Shown: positions 46,768-57,377, numbered from the stretch's first letter. The stretch: 64,000 nucleotides of DNA from Pseudomonas sp. KNUC1026 (GCF_021650705.1 NZ_CP087138.1:1984001-2048000), one strand, 5' to 3'. The notes: generated by a model from the sequence alone, not told the origin. Translations and numbers: made by a program.

Positions 46768-47568
46768 ATGGACCTTGAGAGCCCAGCGCCCGAAAGCACC
46801 GAACACGCAGCCACCACCCGTTCCCTGGCCCGCGCCTTCCAGATCCTGAGGGTCCTGGCGCTGGGCCAGGAGCACGGCATGCGCCTGATCGACGTGGTGC
46901 GCCATACCGGGCTGTCACGGCCCACCGTGCACCGCCTGCTGCGAGCGCTGGGCGACGAAAACGCCGTTGAGCAAGACCCGGCGACCCGCCGCTATCGGGT
47001 GGGCGCCGACATCTCGATGCTGGCCCTCGCCCGCCCCTCTCGTTCACCGCTGCGCAAGCTGGCCGAGCCGCATTTGCAATTTCTCAGCGACGCGCTGGGA
47101 GACACCGCCTTCATCACTGTGCGCCACGGCAGGGACTCGGTGTGCCTGGGCCGGCAACTGGGCAGCTTCCCGATCAAGGTCATGTCCATCGACATCGGCA
47201 CCCGCCGCCCGCTGGGCGTTGGGGTGGCCGGGGTCGTGCTGCTGTGCGCGATGGCAGACGAGGAAGTCGACGACCTGCTGGGCCTGGATCGCGCGCGCCT
47301 CGATGCGTGCAACCTGACCAGAGACGAAATCAAGGCCAGGGTCAGCACCGCCCAGGCGCTGGGTTACGCATACGCAGAGCACGGTGTCACCCAGGGCACG
47401 GCAGCTCTCTCGGTGCCGGTACGCGGCGCGTCCGGAGACATCGTGGCCGCGCTGAGTGTAGCCGCCGTCGCGAGCCATTTGCCCCCGGGCAAAGTGCCGG
47501 AAGCCGCAACCATCCTGGCGGAGCAAGCCGCGCTGATTACCAAACGGCTATTGGCATTGGGCGCGTAG
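46768..47568 (+). CDS. IclR-family transcriptional regulator
   Basis: The 266-aa product has an N-terminal winged helix (SLARAFQILRVLALGQEHGM, then HTGLSRPTVHRLLRAL) and a C-terminal effector domain (DTAFITVRHGRDSVCLGRQL, SALSVPVRGASGD-type motif). IclR proteins often control adjacent aromatic or sugar-acid catabolic genes, here the divergent four-gene operon and the MFS gene downstream. Confidence 0.92.
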   Translation: MDLESPAPESTEHAATTRSLARAFQILRVLALGQEHGMRLIDVVRHTGLSRPTVHRLLRALGDENAVEQDPATRRYRVGADISMLALARPSRSPLRKLAEPHLQFLSDALGDTAFITVRHGRDSVCLGRQLGSFPIKVMSIDIGTRRPLGVGVAGVVLLCAMADEEVDDLLGLDRARLDACNLTRDEIKARVSTAQALGYAYAEHGVTQGTAALSVPVRGASGDIVAALSVAAVASHLPPGKVPEAATILAEQAALITKRLLALGA

Positions 47569-47640
47569 CGGCCCGTACATCACATTTTTCGAGCCACACC
47601 CCAGCCTGTTCCCATTCCAATAACAAGAGGAACCACCGCC

Positions 47641-48955
47641 ATGCGTGCCAATGTCCATAGCCCGGCTGCCGAGTGCGCCACGCCCAGCCAGAGCGCGGTG
47701 CTCGACCGCGTTGCCTGGCGGATCCTGCCGTTTCTGTTCATCTGCTACGTGCTGTGCAACATCGACCGCTCCAACGTGGCCATCGCGCACCTGGAGTTCA
47801 GTGCCGAAATCGGGCTGAGCGCTGCGCAATACGGCCTGGGGGCGTCGCTGTTCTTCATCGGCTACATCCTTTTCGAGGTGCCCAGCAACCTGATGCTGGA
47901 GCGCTTCGGCGCGCGCATCACGCTCACCCGCATCATGGTGCTCTGGGGCCTGGTCACGGCGGGCTTCATGCTGGTGAGCAGCGTCGAAGGGTTTTACCTG
48001 GCGCGCATTCTGCTGGGCATCGCCGAGGCGGGCTTCCTGCCGGGGATGATCCTCTACCTGAGCTACTGGTTCCCCGCTGCCCGGCGCGGGCGCATCACCG
48101 CCGGTTCACCCTGGGCATTCCGGTGGCCGGGGTCATCGGCAGCCCGCTGTCGAGCTACCTGATGATTGCCTTCGACGGTTGGCATGGGCTGAGCGGCTGG
48201 AAGTGGATGTTCATCATCGAAGGCGGCATCACCGTGGTGCTGGGGGTGCTGGCGTGGTTCGTGCTGGCAGACAAACCCGCCAGCGCACGCTACCTGAGCG
48301 ACAGCGAAAAGCAGTGCTGGCCGAGGCACTCACAGAGGCGCCTGCAGGCCCTGCCCAGGATGCGGGCTCCAGCAAAGTGCTGGCGATCCTGCGCTCGCCG
48401 GTCACCCTGGCGCTGAGTTTTGTGTATTTCGCCATCGTGATGTCGATGGTGGTGCTCAATTACTGGGCGCCCTCGCTGATCAAGGATGCCATCGGTGGCA
48501 ACACTGGCAGCGTCGCGCTGTACTCGGCCGGTCTGTATGCCGTGGGTGCTCTGGGCATGATCGTGCTGGGTTGGTTGTCTGACCGCTACCGGCAACGCCG
48601 CGGGTTCGTGGCCGCGGCCCTGTTGATCGGGGCCCTTGCCTATGGCCTGATCGCCTCGCAGTTCACCGCCGGGTACGGCGCATATGCAACGCTGGTGTTC
48701 GCAGCGTTCTTCACCTACGGCGCGATGCCGGTGTTCTGGAGCATTCCCGCTTCGGTGATGAGCAAGCAGCAAGCCGCGGTGGGCATTGCGGCAATCAGCG
48801 CCCTGGCCAACGTTGCCGGCATGGTCGGGCCGGCGGTGATCGGCTGGTCGAAGAGCGCGACGGGTCACTATTCATCCGGCATCTACCTGCTGGCCGCCTG
48901 CATGGTACTGGCTGCAGCGGTGGTGCTGCTCAAGCGCCGGGCGGCGCATCCCTGA
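47641..48955 (+). pseudogene. MFS transporter (anion:cation symporter family), two frameshifts
   Basis: Joined frames give a 12-segment MFS protein: RILPFLFICYVLCNIDRSNV, FFIGYILFEVPSNLMLERFG, MILYLSYWFPAARRGRI, then ITAGFTLGIPVAGV and SLSEKQ. The VLCNIDRSNV and FEVPSNLMLERFG motifs mark the ACS family (phthalate, hexuronate and related carboxylates). Breaks are near 48,105 (TTT read as TT) and 48,320 (GG read as G). It follows the IclR gene and probably imports the cluster's substrate. Confidence 0.9.
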
Positions 48956-49149
48956 CGCGCCCGCACGGCAGGATGGGCTGCTACCCCACCGCACATCCTG
49001 CCGCCCCACCCCCGATATTCCCCATTAAATTCTCCCCGCCCCCCATCTTCAGCCGCGCCGCCTTCCGCGGCCTCGGTACAGTTGAACCCAGCCCCGCGGT
49101 GCCAATTGCCGCGGCCCGCCCGAACCTTCAAGGCTGGAGTGACCACACT

Positions 49150-50200
49150 ATGCCGCTACGCCCCCGCACACGTCTGATCTGCGCCGGTGCTGCCCTGCTG
49201 GGCAGCCTTCATGCCGTGGCCCAGGCCGAGGAGTTGACGTTCGTGTCGCAAGGGGGCGCCTATCAGGAGGCGCAGAGCAAGGCGATCCTGTTGCCGGCGG
49301 CCAAGGCGCTGAAGCTCTGACCTGCGCCAGGACAGCTCGCCCAAGGCCTACCCGATCATCAAGACCCAGGTCGAGAGCAAGAAGGTCACCTGGGACGTGG
49401 TCGACCTGCCCACCGGCGACTGCCTGCGTGGCGAAAAGGAAGGCCTGTTCGAAAAACTCGACCCGGCCCTGGTGCCCAACGCGGCGCAACTGCCACCGGA
49501 GCTGCGCGACGATTACAGCGTCGGCTACATCAGCTATTCCACGGTGCTGGCCTACCGCACCGATGCCAAGGGCCACCCGGCGCCGAAAACCTGGGCCGAC
49601 TTCTGGAACACCGAGGCCTTCCCGGGCGCCCGCTCGCTGCGCAACCTGCCGCGGCCCACGCTCGAAATCGCGCTGATGGCCGACGGTGTGGCACCCGACA
49701 AGCTCTATCCGCTGGATGTGGACCGGGCCTTTCGCAAGCTGGAGCAGATCAAGCCGCACATTCAGACCTGGTGGACCTCCGGTGGCCAGTCGGCGCAACT
49801 GATCGCCGACGGCGAGGTGGACATGATCCAGGCCTGGAACGGCCGCATCACCGCGGTGCAGGCCGACGGCGCGCCGGTGGCCTTCGATTACAACCAGGGC
49901 GTGCTCGAAACCAACTCGCTGTGCGTGCTCAAGGGCACCACGCACCGCGAGGCAGCGATGAAGTTCGTCAACGAAGCGATCAGCGCCAGGCTGCAGGCCG
50001 CGCTGCCACAGATCATCGATTACGGCCCACTCAACCCGAAAGCCTTCGACACCGGCAGCATCTCCGCCGAGCGTGCGGCGCAACTGCCTTCCTCGCCGCA
50101 GAACATGGCGCGCCAGGCGCTGCTGTCGGCCCAGTGGTGGGCGTCGGACGCCGGTGAGCAGGCCGAGCGGCGCTGGCTGACCTTCGTGCAGGCCAAGTGA
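49150..50200 (+). pseudogene. Polyamine-type ABC transporter binding protein, one frameshift
   Basis: The first frame is a signal peptide plus AEELTFVSQGGAYQEAQSKA. The second, from about 49,318, is DLRQDSSPKAYPIIKTQVES, then VVDLPTGDCLRGEKEGLFEK and NQGVLETNSLCVLKGT, the PotD/PotF-type periplasmic fold. Joined length is about 350 aa. The break lies at CTCTGAC (49,314-49,320). It heads the ABC operon with two permeases, an aldehyde dehydrogenase, an ATPase and a transaminase. Confidence 0.88.
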
Positions 50201-50226
50201 TTCGCCCATCTGAACCGGAGGCCGCC

Positions 50227-51153
50227 ATGCCCAACGCCTATTCCGCCAGCGCCGCGCCACAGGCCCACAACACCGCCCCGCCCGATGGGCAGGCGCGGGC
50301 CCTGGCGCGCGAGGAGCGCCGCGAACACCTGACCCTGCTGCTGTTGCTGCTGCCGGCATTGCTGGTGGTGGCGCTGCTGTTGATCGTGCCGATGTGCTGG
50401 CTGGCCGTGCAGTCGGTGCAGACCGAGCAAGGCTGGTCGCTGGCCAACTACCTGCGCATCTTTCAGGAAGCGATCTACTGGGACACCTTCGCGCTCACCT
50501 TCAAGATCAGCTTCATCGTCACCGTGCTGGCGATTCTGCTCGGCTTCCCGGTGGCCTACGCCGCCTCACGCCTGCAAGGCTTCTGGGCCAACCTGATCCT
50601 GGCCTGCGTGATCATCCCGTTCTGGACCAGCGTGCTGGTGCGCGCCTACGCCTGGCTGGTGCTGCTGCAACGGCGCGGGCTGGTCAACCAGACGCTGATG
50701 GACCTGGGCCTGATCGACCAGCCGCTGACGCTGATGCACAACGTGACCGGCACGGTGATCGGCACCCTCCACGTGATGCTGCCGTTCATGGTGCTGCCGC
50801 TGTACTCGGTGATGAAGAAGATCCCGCAAGACCTTCTGCAAGCCTCGCAAAGCCTGGGCGCGCGGCCGTTCTACACCTTCCGCCGGGTGTTCCTGCCGAT
50901 GGCCGCGCCTGGGGTCATGGCCGGCTCCATCCTGGTGTTCGTGATCTGCCTGGGCTTCTTCATCACCCCCGAGCTGCTCGGTGGCGGGCGCACGGTGCTG
51001 GTGTCGATGCTGGTGCAGCGCAACGTCGAGCTCTACAACGCCTGGGGCGCGGCCAGCGCGGTGGGCCTGGTGCTGTTGCTGGTGGTGTTCCTGATTTTCT
51101 GGGCCATCAACAAGGTCATCCCGATCGAACGCATCCTGGGCGCGCTGACATGA
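50227..51153 (+). CDS. ABC transporter permease, PotB/PotH-like
   Basis: From the ATG at 50,227 (GGAGG upstream) the 308-aa membrane protein has six hydrophobic segments. The EAA loop SLGARPFYTFRRVFLPMAAP near residue 215 contacts the ATPase. It belongs to the spermidine/putrescine-type permeases. It overlaps the next permease by four bases. Confidence 0.92.
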   Translation: MPNAYSASAAPQAHNTAPPDGQARALAREERREHLTLLLLLLPALLVVALLLIVPMCWLAVQSVQTEQGWSLANYLRIFQEAIYWDTFALTFKISFIVTVLAILLGFPVAYAASRLQGFWANLILACVIIPFWTSVLVRAYAWLVLLQRRGLVNQTLMDLGLIDQPLTLMHNVTGTVIGTLHVMLPFMVLPLYSVMKKIPQDLLQASQSLGARPFYTFRRVFLPMAAPGVMAGSILVFVICLGFFITPELLGGGRTVLVSMLVQRNVELYNAWGAASAVGLVLLLVVFLIFWAINKVIPIERILGALT

Positions 51154-51938
51154 ACATCCCGACCTACCTGCGCCCCGGGCGCGTGCTGTTCATTCTGCTG
51201 GTAGCGGCGATTCTGCTGTACCTGATCGTGCCGGTGCTGATCGTGATCCCGATGTCGTTCTCCGATGCGCGCTTTTTGCAGTTCCCGCCAAAGGCCTGGT
51301 CGCTGCGCTGGTACGAAGCGTTCTTCAACAGTGCCGAATGGATGTCGGCGGCGCGCACCAGTCTGATCACCGCTGTAGCGACCACGCTGGTGAGCCTGCC
51401 GATGGGCATGGCGGCGGCCTATGCGATCAACAACTCCACCCTGCGCTTTGTGCGCACGCTGCAGATCATCCTGCTGTTGCCGATGATGGTGCCGATCATT
51501 CTGATCGCCGCCGGGGTGTTCTTCGTCTATGCCCGGGCCAGCCTGATCAGCACGCTGACCGGGCTGGTGCTGGCCCACGTGATGCTCGCCCTGCCCTACG
51601 TGATCATCGCCCTGCTGGCGGGCTTGCGTAATTTCGACATGGCCCAGGAAATGGTCGCCCGCAGCCTGGGCATGAACCGCTTTCGCGCGTTCATGGCCGT
51701 GACCCTGCCGCAGATCAAGCCCAGCGTGATCTCCGCCACACTGTTCGCCTTCATCACCTCGCTGGATGAAACCGTGGTCGCGCTGTTCATTTCCGGCGGC
51801 GACAACCAGACCCTGCCCAAGCGCATGTTCACGGCCCTGCGCGACGAGATCGACCCGACCATTGCGGCCATCAGCTCGATGCTGATCCTCGCTTCGCTGC
51901 TGCTGGTGATGCTCGCCGGCCGGCAGAAGCCGCGCTGA
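51150..51938 (+). CDS. ABC transporter permease, PotC/PotI-like
   Basis: The 262-aa membrane protein (from ATG at 51,150) shows LFILLVAAILLYLIVPVLIV, the EAA loop RSLGMNRFRAFMAVTLPQIK and LDETVVALFISGGDNQTLPK, the PotC-type C-terminal part. It pairs with the upstream permease. Its start overlaps the previous stop. Confidence 0.92.
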   Translation: MNIPTYLRPGRVLFILLVAAILLYLIVPVLIVIPMSFSDARFLQFPPKAWSLRWYEAFFNSAEWMSAARTSLITAVATTLVSLPMGMAAAYAINNSTLRFVRTLQIILLLPMMVPIILIAAGVFFVYARASLISTLTGLVLAHVMLALPYVIIALLAGLRNFDMAQEMVARSLGMNRFRAFMAVTLPQIKPSVISATLFAFITSLDETVVALFISGGDNQTLPKRMFTALRDEIDPTIAAISSMLILASLLLVMLAGRQKPR

Positions 51939-51969
51939 ACCGCCCCCTTCGACTGCCAAGGCCCAGACC

Positions 51970-53432
51970 ATGTTGAAAACCCTGTTGCGTGACCCTTCCC
52001 TGCTGGCCGAGCGCGCCTACGCCGACGGCCAGTGGATCGCTGCCGACGACGGCGCCACCCTGGAGGTGCTCAACCCGGCCGACGGCAGCCTGGTGGCACG
52101 CGTGCCGGCACTGCAAACGGCGCAGACCGAGCGAGCCATCGCTGCCGCCGAGGCGGCCTTCGCTCGCTGGCGCGAAGTGCCCGCCGCTGAACGCGCCACG
52201 CTGCTGTACGCCTGGTACGAGCTGATCATGGCCAACCAGGACGACCTGGCGCTGATCATGACCGCCGAGCAAGGCAAGCCGCTGGCCGAAGCCCGCGGCG
52301 AAGTCGCCTATGGCGCCAGCTTCGTCAAATGGTTCGCCGAAGAAGCCCGGCGCATCTATGGCGACACCATCCCGTCGCCTGCCGCCGACCGGCGCATCCT
52401 GGTGCTCAAGCAGCCTGTCGGGTGGTCGCTGCCATCACTCCGTGGAATTTCCCCATCGCTATGATCACCCGCAAGTGCGCGCCAGCCCTGGCGGCGGGCT
52501 GCACGGTGCTGGTCAAGCCGTCCGAGCTTACGCCGCTCTCGGCGCTGGCCCTGGCGGTGCTGGCCGAGCGCGTCGGCATCCCGGCCGGGGTGTTCAACGT
52601 GCTCACCGGGCTGCCGGCGGGCGTCGGCACGCCGTTGGCTGAAAGCCCCGGTGTTCGCAAGCTGTCGTTCACTGGCTCTACCAAGGTCGGGCAGTTGCTG
52701 ATGAGCCAGTGCGCCGCCACGGTCAAGCGCCTGAGCCTGGAGCTGGGCGGCAACGCCCCGTTCATCGTGTTCGACGACGCCGATCTCGAGCTGGCCATCG
52801 CCGGCGTGATGCAGAGCAAGTTCCGCAACGCCGGGCAAACCTGCGTGTGCGCCAACCGCATCCTGGTGCAGCGCGGCATCTACCCGCGCTTCGCCGCGCG
52901 CCTGGCCGAAGCGGTGGCGCAGCTCAAGGTCGGCGACGGCATGGCGGAAGGCGTGACCCTCGGCCCATTGATCAACGCCGCGGCGGTGGCCAAGGTGGCC
53001 CGGCACATTGGCGATGCGGTAGCCAAGGGCGCCGAGGTGATCAGCGGCGGCCTGCCGGCCCACGATGGCCTGTACGTGCAACCCACGATCCTCGGCAACG
53101 CCAGCGCCAACATGCTGCTGGCCAGTGAAGAAACCTTTGGCCCGGTGGCGCCGCTGTTCCCCTTCGACGACGAAGCCGAGGCCATTGCCCTGGCCAACGC
53201 CACCCCGTACGGGCTGGGCGCCTACTACTTCACCCAGGACATGCGCCGCGCCTGGCGCGTGGGCGAGCGGCTGGAGTTCGGCATGGTCGGGCTCAACACC
53301 GGGGTGATCTCCATGGAAGTGGCACCGTTCGGGGGGATGAAGCAGTCGGGTACCGGCCGGGAGGGCTCCAAGTATGGGCTGGACGAGTTTCTCGAGGTCA
53401 AGGCCTGGCACATCGGTGGGCTGGGGGCCTGA
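51970..53432 (+). pseudogene. NAD-dependent succinate-semialdehyde-type dehydrogenase, one frameshift
   Basis: The joined product (about 487 aa) has GVVAAITPWNFPIAMITRKC, SFTGSTKVGQLLM, ELGGNAPFIVFDDADL with the catalytic Glu, NAGQTCVCANR with the catalytic Cys and MEVAPFGGMKQSGTGREG. This is the GabD/aldehyde dehydrogenase class. The break near 52,424 is GGG read in place of GGGG. Its location between the permeases and GabT suggests it oxidises the aldehyde formed from 4-aminobutyrate or a related amine. Confidence 0.9.
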
Positions 53433-53439
53433 GGCCCCC
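53423..53439 (+). terminator. Hairpin overlapping the dehydrogenase stop codon
   Basis: GGGGGCC, TGA, GGCCCCC forms a 7-bp perfect stem whose loop is the stop codon. No U-tract follows. It could attenuate transcription before the ATPase gene. Confidence 0.4.
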
Positions 53440-53454
53440 GTTGCCCGTTGCATG

Positions 53455-53582
53455 TCGCCCGGCAAGCCGGCCTCCCACATGTTGGAATTTTGCCCTGTGG
53501 GGGGCCGGCTCGTCGCCCGGCAAGCCGGCCTCCCACTGCAGGTTCCACATTTCCCCCTGTGGGAGGCCGGCTTGCCGGGCGA
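53455..53582. repeat. REP/BIME cluster
   Basis: Three to four Pseudomonas REP-like palindromes lie in alternating orientation. The core is GCCCGGCAAGCCGGC (53,456-53,470 and 53,515-53,529) and the inverse GCCGGCTTGCCGGGC (53,566-53,580), with GGGGGGCCGGCT between. They lie between the dehydrogenase and the ATPase. Confidence 0.85.
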
Positions 53583-53628
53583 AGTGCAACACCTTACTTA
53601 TCAATGATCGAACCCCAGGAGAATCACC

Positions 53629-54717
53629 ATGAGCCTCACCCAAGGTTTCGAATCCGTCACCGTCGAGCGCGTCTGCAAGCACTACGGCAACCTCAAGGCG
53701 CTGAACAACGTCGACCTCAAGGTCCAGGCCGGTGAATTCATGTCGTTGCTCGGCCCCTCCGGCTCCGGCAAGACCACCCTGTTGAGCATCCTCGGCGGCT
53801 TCATCCGCGTCAGCTCCGGGCGCATCCTGTTCGGCGACCGAGATGTGACCCTGATGCCGCCGCACAAGCGCGAGATCGGCGTGGTGTTCCAGAACTACGC
53901 GTTGTTCCCGCACATGACCGTGGGCGAGAACGTCGCCTTCCCGCTGCGTGCCCGTGGCGAAAGCGCTGCGCGCAGTGCCGAGCGGGTGCGCCAGGCACTG
54001 GCCACGGTGGAGCTGAGCGGGTACGAACAGCGCTCCATCGCGGCCCTTTCCGGTGGCCAGCGCCAGCGTGTGGCCCTGGCCCGGGCGATCGTCTTCGAGC
54101 CCAAGCTGATTCTCATGGACGAGCCGCTCTCCGCGCTCGACAAACAGCTGCGCGAAACCATGCAGATCGAACTGCGCGCCCTGCACAAGCGCCTGGGCGC
54201 AACGATGATCTACGTCACCCACGACCAGCGCGAGGCGCTGACCATGAGCGACCGCATCGCGATCATGCGCGGCGGCGAGCTGGTGCAGGTCGACACCCCA
54301 CGGCGCCTGCACGATCACCCGGCCGACGATTTCGTCGCCAGCTTCATCGGCGAAAGCACGCTGGTGCCGCTGCAACGCCAGGGCAGCGATGGCCTGCACC
54401 TGGGCAACGTGGCGCTGCGCACCAGCCGCCCGGTGCCGGCGGCGGGCGAGCTGTTCCTGGCGCTGCAATCGGAAAAGCTGTTGCTGGACAACCCCGCCGC
54501 CGGCCCGGAATGGAACCGCCTGCGCGGCAAGGTGGCCGACATCGTGTTCCAGGGCGAGAGCCTGCGTGTGTTCGTCGAGCTGGAGAACGGCCCCACCGTG
54601 AGCCTGCGCCAGGCCAGCCATCACGAAGGCAACGCCAGCCTGCCGCCGATCGGATCGCCGCTGCTGATGCGCCTGCATCCTGAAGACACCATCGTGGTAC
54701 CGCGCGCCGGCGCCTGA
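53629..54717 (+). CDS. ABC transporter ATP-binding protein, PotA-like
   Basis: The 362-aa protein has Walker A LGPSGSGKTTL, Q-loop VFQNYALFPHMT, signature LSGGQRQRVALARA and Walker B ILMDEPLSALD, with a C-terminal TOBE-like regulatory part from about residue 240. It is the energy subunit of the polyamine-type importer. The ATG has GGAGAA upstream. REP repeats separate it from the permease/dehydrogenase part, so it may have separate expression. Confidence 0.93.
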   Translation: MSLTQGFESVTVERVCKHYGNLKALNNVDLKVQAGEFMSLLGPSGSGKTTLLSILGGFIRVSSGRILFGDRDVTLMPPHKREIGVVFQNYALFPHMTVGENVAFPLRARGESAARSAERVRQALATVELSGYEQRSIAALSGGQRQRVALARAIVFEPKLILMDEPLSALDKQLRETMQIELRALHKRLGATMIYVTHDQREALTMSDRIAIMRGGELVQVDTPRRLHDHPADDFVASFIGESTLVPLQRQGSDGLHLGNVALRTSRPVPAAGELFLALQSEKLLLDNPAAGPEWNRLRGKVADIVFQGESLRVFVELENGPTVSLRQASHHEGNASLPPIGSPLLMRLHPEDTIVVPRAGA

Positions 54718-54747
54718 ACCCTGCCCGCCTTTGACCTGGAGAAAGTG

Positions 54748-56037
54748 ATGAATCACGCACTGAGCCACACCCAACGCCTGCTCGCCCTGCGCGAACAACA
54801 CGTGCCGCGCGGCATCGTCACCGCCCACCCGGTGGTAGCCGCGCGCGCCCAGGGCGCGGAGTTGTGGGATGTGGACGGCAAGCGCTACCTGGACTTCGTC
54901 GGCGGCATCGGCGTGCTCAACACCGGGCACAGCCACCCAGCGGTGGTGGAAGCGGTTCGCCGCCAGGCGGGGGACATCAGCCATGCCAGCTTCCAGGTGG
55001 TGGCCTATGAAAACTACATCGAACTGGCCGGGCGGCTGAACGCGCTGGTCGGTGCTGGCGAGCACTACAAGAGCGTGCTGTTCACCTCAGGCGCCGAGGC
55101 AGTGGAAAACGCCATCAAGATCGCCCGTGGCTACACCGACCGCCCGGCCGTGGTCTCGTTTCGCGGGGGCTTTCATGGGCGCACGCTGTTGGGTGTCACG
55201 CTCACCGGCATGAGCCAGCCGTACAAGCAGAACTTCGGCCCGTTCCCGGCGGAGATCTACCACTCGGTGTACCCCAACGCTTATCGCGGCATCAGCGCCG
55301 AACAGGCGCTGGCCGAGCTGGATGAGCTGTTCGCCACCGACGTGGCGGCAGACCGGGTGGCAGCGATCCTGGTCGAGCCGGTGCAGGGTGACGGCGGCTT
55401 TCTGCCGGCGCCGGCGGCGTTTCTCCAGGGCCTGCGCGAGCGCTGCACGCGGCATGGCATCGTGCTGATCCTCGACGAGATCCAGGCCGGTTTCGGCCGC
55501 ACCGGCACGATGTTCGGCTTCCAGCACGCTGGCATCCAGCCGGACCTCGTCACCGTGGCCAAGAGCCTGGCCGGCGGCATGCCGCTTTCGGGCGTGGTCG
55601 GCCGCGCCGACATCATGGACGCCCCCTTGCCCGGTGGCCTGGGCGGCACCTACGGCGGCAACGCCGTGGCCTGCGCCGCCGCGCTGGCAGTGCTGGACCT
55701 GTTCGAAACGACTGACCTGCTGGCCCAGGGCGAGCGCCTGGCCAAGCGTTTGCACGCGGGCCTGCTGGCTTTGCAGGCGCAGCACCCGCGCATCGGCCAG
55801 GTACGCGGGCTGGGCTTCATGCAGGCGATCGAGATGGTCGCCGGCAACGGCAGCCACACAGCGGACGCTGCGCTCGCCCAGGCAGTGATCGACGCGGCGC
55901 GCGACGCCGGGCTGCTGGTGATCAAATGCGGTGTGCAGCGCAACGTGGTGCGCTTCCTCGCGCCGCTGGTGACCACCGAGGCGCAGTTGGACGAAGCCTT
56001 GGGCATGCTCGCCCAGGCGCTGGCCAAAGCCTGCTGA
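54748..56037 (+). CDS. gabT: 4-aminobutyrate aminotransferase-type enzyme
   Basis: I start at the ATG at 54,748 (CTGGAGAAAG upstream). The 429-aa class-III aminotransferase has FTSGAEAVENAIKIARGYT, FRGGFHGRTLLGVTLTGM, LVEPVQGDGGFLPAPAAF, ILDEIQAGFGRTG and VTVAKSLAGGMPLSGVVG with the PLP-Lys. GabT converts 4-aminobutyrate and 2-oxoglutarate to succinate semialdehyde and glutamate. With the dehydrogenase above it could feed the semialdehyde to succinate. The preferred substrate is inferred. Confidence 0.9.
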   Translation: MNHALSHTQRLLALREQHVPRGIVTAHPVVAARAQGAELWDVDGKRYLDFVGGIGVLNTGHSHPAVVEAVRRQAGDISHASFQVVAYENYIELAGRLNALVGAGEHYKSVLFTSGAEAVENAIKIARGYTDRPAVVSFRGGFHGRTLLGVTLTGMSQPYKQNFGPFPAEIYHSVYPNAYRGISAEQALAELDELFATDVAADRVAAILVEPVQGDGGFLPAPAAFLQGLRERCTRHGIVLILDEIQAGFGRTGTMFGFQHAGIQPDLVTVAKSLAGGMPLSGVVGRADIMDAPLPGGLGGTYGGNAVACAAALAVLDLFETTDLLAQGERLAKRLHAGLLALQAQHPRIGQVRGLGFMQAIEMVAGNGSHTADAALAQAVIDAARDAGLLVIKCGVQRNVVRFLAPLVTTEAQLDEALGMLAQALAKAC

Positions 56038-56067
56038 CCGCACGCCGCCCAGCCACAGGAGCCAGGG

Positions 56068-56752
56068 ATGAAAGTGACGCAGTACAAAGCGCTGGGGCTT
56101 TCCATCGGCACGCTGGTGGACCGCGAACGAGGCATCCTCGATGGCCTGCGCCCCCTGGCGGTGCAGGCCGGCCAGGCGCTGAGCGATGAGCACCTGCTCG
56201 GCGCCTATTACGACCTTGCCGCCACCCTGCGCGGCGATCCGTCGGTCAACAGCGCTGCGGCCTTGCACGGGCAACTCTACCAACGGCTGGCGCAGCAATT
56301 GCATCTGGTTCCCGAATGGGATGCCACTGTGGCCTTTGGTAGCTCCACGGCGGCATGGCCAGTGTTCGAAGATGCCCCCGGCGCGCTGCAGTACCTGGCC
56401 GAAGTTCTACCGGTTGGTGCTGATCGCCCCGCCGCTGGCGCTGGATGCCGATGCCTGGGCCGGCGCCTGGCGGCGCCGTTCGATGCGGTGGTGAGCCTCG
56501 GTGACGAAGCCTGGCACGCCGAGCTTGAGGTGACGTTGGAGCGCCTGGGTTTGCGCCGGTCGGAGTTGCTGCCGGTGCGTAGCCAGGCACGTGACGACCC
56601 TTGGGCACAGCGCGTGGATTTCCCGGCGCGGTGCTCAGCCGGGGCCTGGCCCAACCCTGGAACCATTCGCCCAGGCGCTCGATGGCAAGCGCTGCGAGTA
56701 TGCAAGCCTGGCCGACCTTGCCCAGGCGCATCAACGCGCGCTACGCGCCTGA
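56068..56752 (+). pseudogene. HAD-superfamily hydrolase, several frameshifts
   Basis: The frames join as KVTQYKALGLSIGTLVDRER, DEHLLGAYYDLAATLRG, FYRLVLIAPPLALDADAWAG, FDAVVSLGDEAWHAELEVTL and finally LADLAQAHQRALRA to a TGA at 56,750-56,752. This is the layout of a haloacid-dehalogenase-like protein, but the usual DxDxT start reads LGLSIGT and the motif is not canonical. At least three frame breaks exist (about 56,402, 56,475 and 56,640), one of which is TTT read as TT. Function is uncertain. Confidence 0.65.
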
Positions 56753-56787
56753 GGGCTGTGATCACGACCGATTTGCGAGGAACCACG

Positions 56788-57283
56788 ATGGATGCCGCAG
56801 CAAGACTCGACCGTATCGACCTGAATATCCTGGTGCAGCTGCAAAAAGACGGGCGCATGACCAACGTCAGCCTCGCCGACGCCGTGGGCCTTTCGCCCAG
56901 CCCCTGCCTGCAACGGGTCAAGCGCCTGGAAGCAGCTGGCTACATCAGCGGCTACGAGGCGCATGTGAACCTGGCCAAGTTCGCCAACTCCGTGGACCGT
57001 GTTCACCGAGATCACCCTGAGCGACCACAAGCGCAATGATTTCGTGAAGTTCGAGTCGAGCATTCGCGGCATCGACGAGGTGCTGGAATGCCATTTGATC
57101 AGCGGCGGCTATGACTACCTGGTGCGCTTCATGTGCAGCAGCATTCAGCATTATCAGGAGCTGATGGAGTCGATCCTGGATCGCGACATCGGCATCGAGA
57201 AGTACTTCAGCTACATCGTGATCAAGTCGCCGGTGGTCAAGAGCGCGATCCCGTTGCGCAGCCTGGTGCGCACGGCCAGTTAG
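56788..57283 (+). pseudogene. Lrp/AsnC-family regulator, one frameshift
   Basis: The first frame has the Lrp helix-turn-helix (LDRIDLNILVQLQKDGRMTN, VSLADAVGLSPSPCLQRVKR). After one base is removed near 56,994 (GG read for G) it continues VFTEITLSDHKRNDF, then VLECHLISGGYDYLVRFM, the RAM domain. Joined length is about 164 aa. It probably controls the neighbouring amine or amino acid genes. Confidence 0.9.
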
Positions 57284-57298
57284 GGTCGGCGCGATGAC

Positions 57299-57377
57299 CC
57301 CGTCGCGCGGCAAGCCGCCCTCCACTCCTTGATCTGCGCTGCTGAGCTTTCTGGTGGGAGGCCGGCTCGCCGGGCGA
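57299..57377. repeat. Diverged REP pair
   Basis: A CGCGGCAAGCCGCCC segment near 57,304 and a GGAGGCCGGCTCGCCGGGC segment near 57,357-57,375 form an inverted REP-like pair, as at 53,455-53,582 but less conserved. Confidence 0.65.

Noticed and set aside
53398..55065. 555-codon minus-strand frame across the ABC ATPase and gabT
   Set aside because: Antisense to motif-complete genes and REP sequences; composition typical of a high-GC antisense frame.
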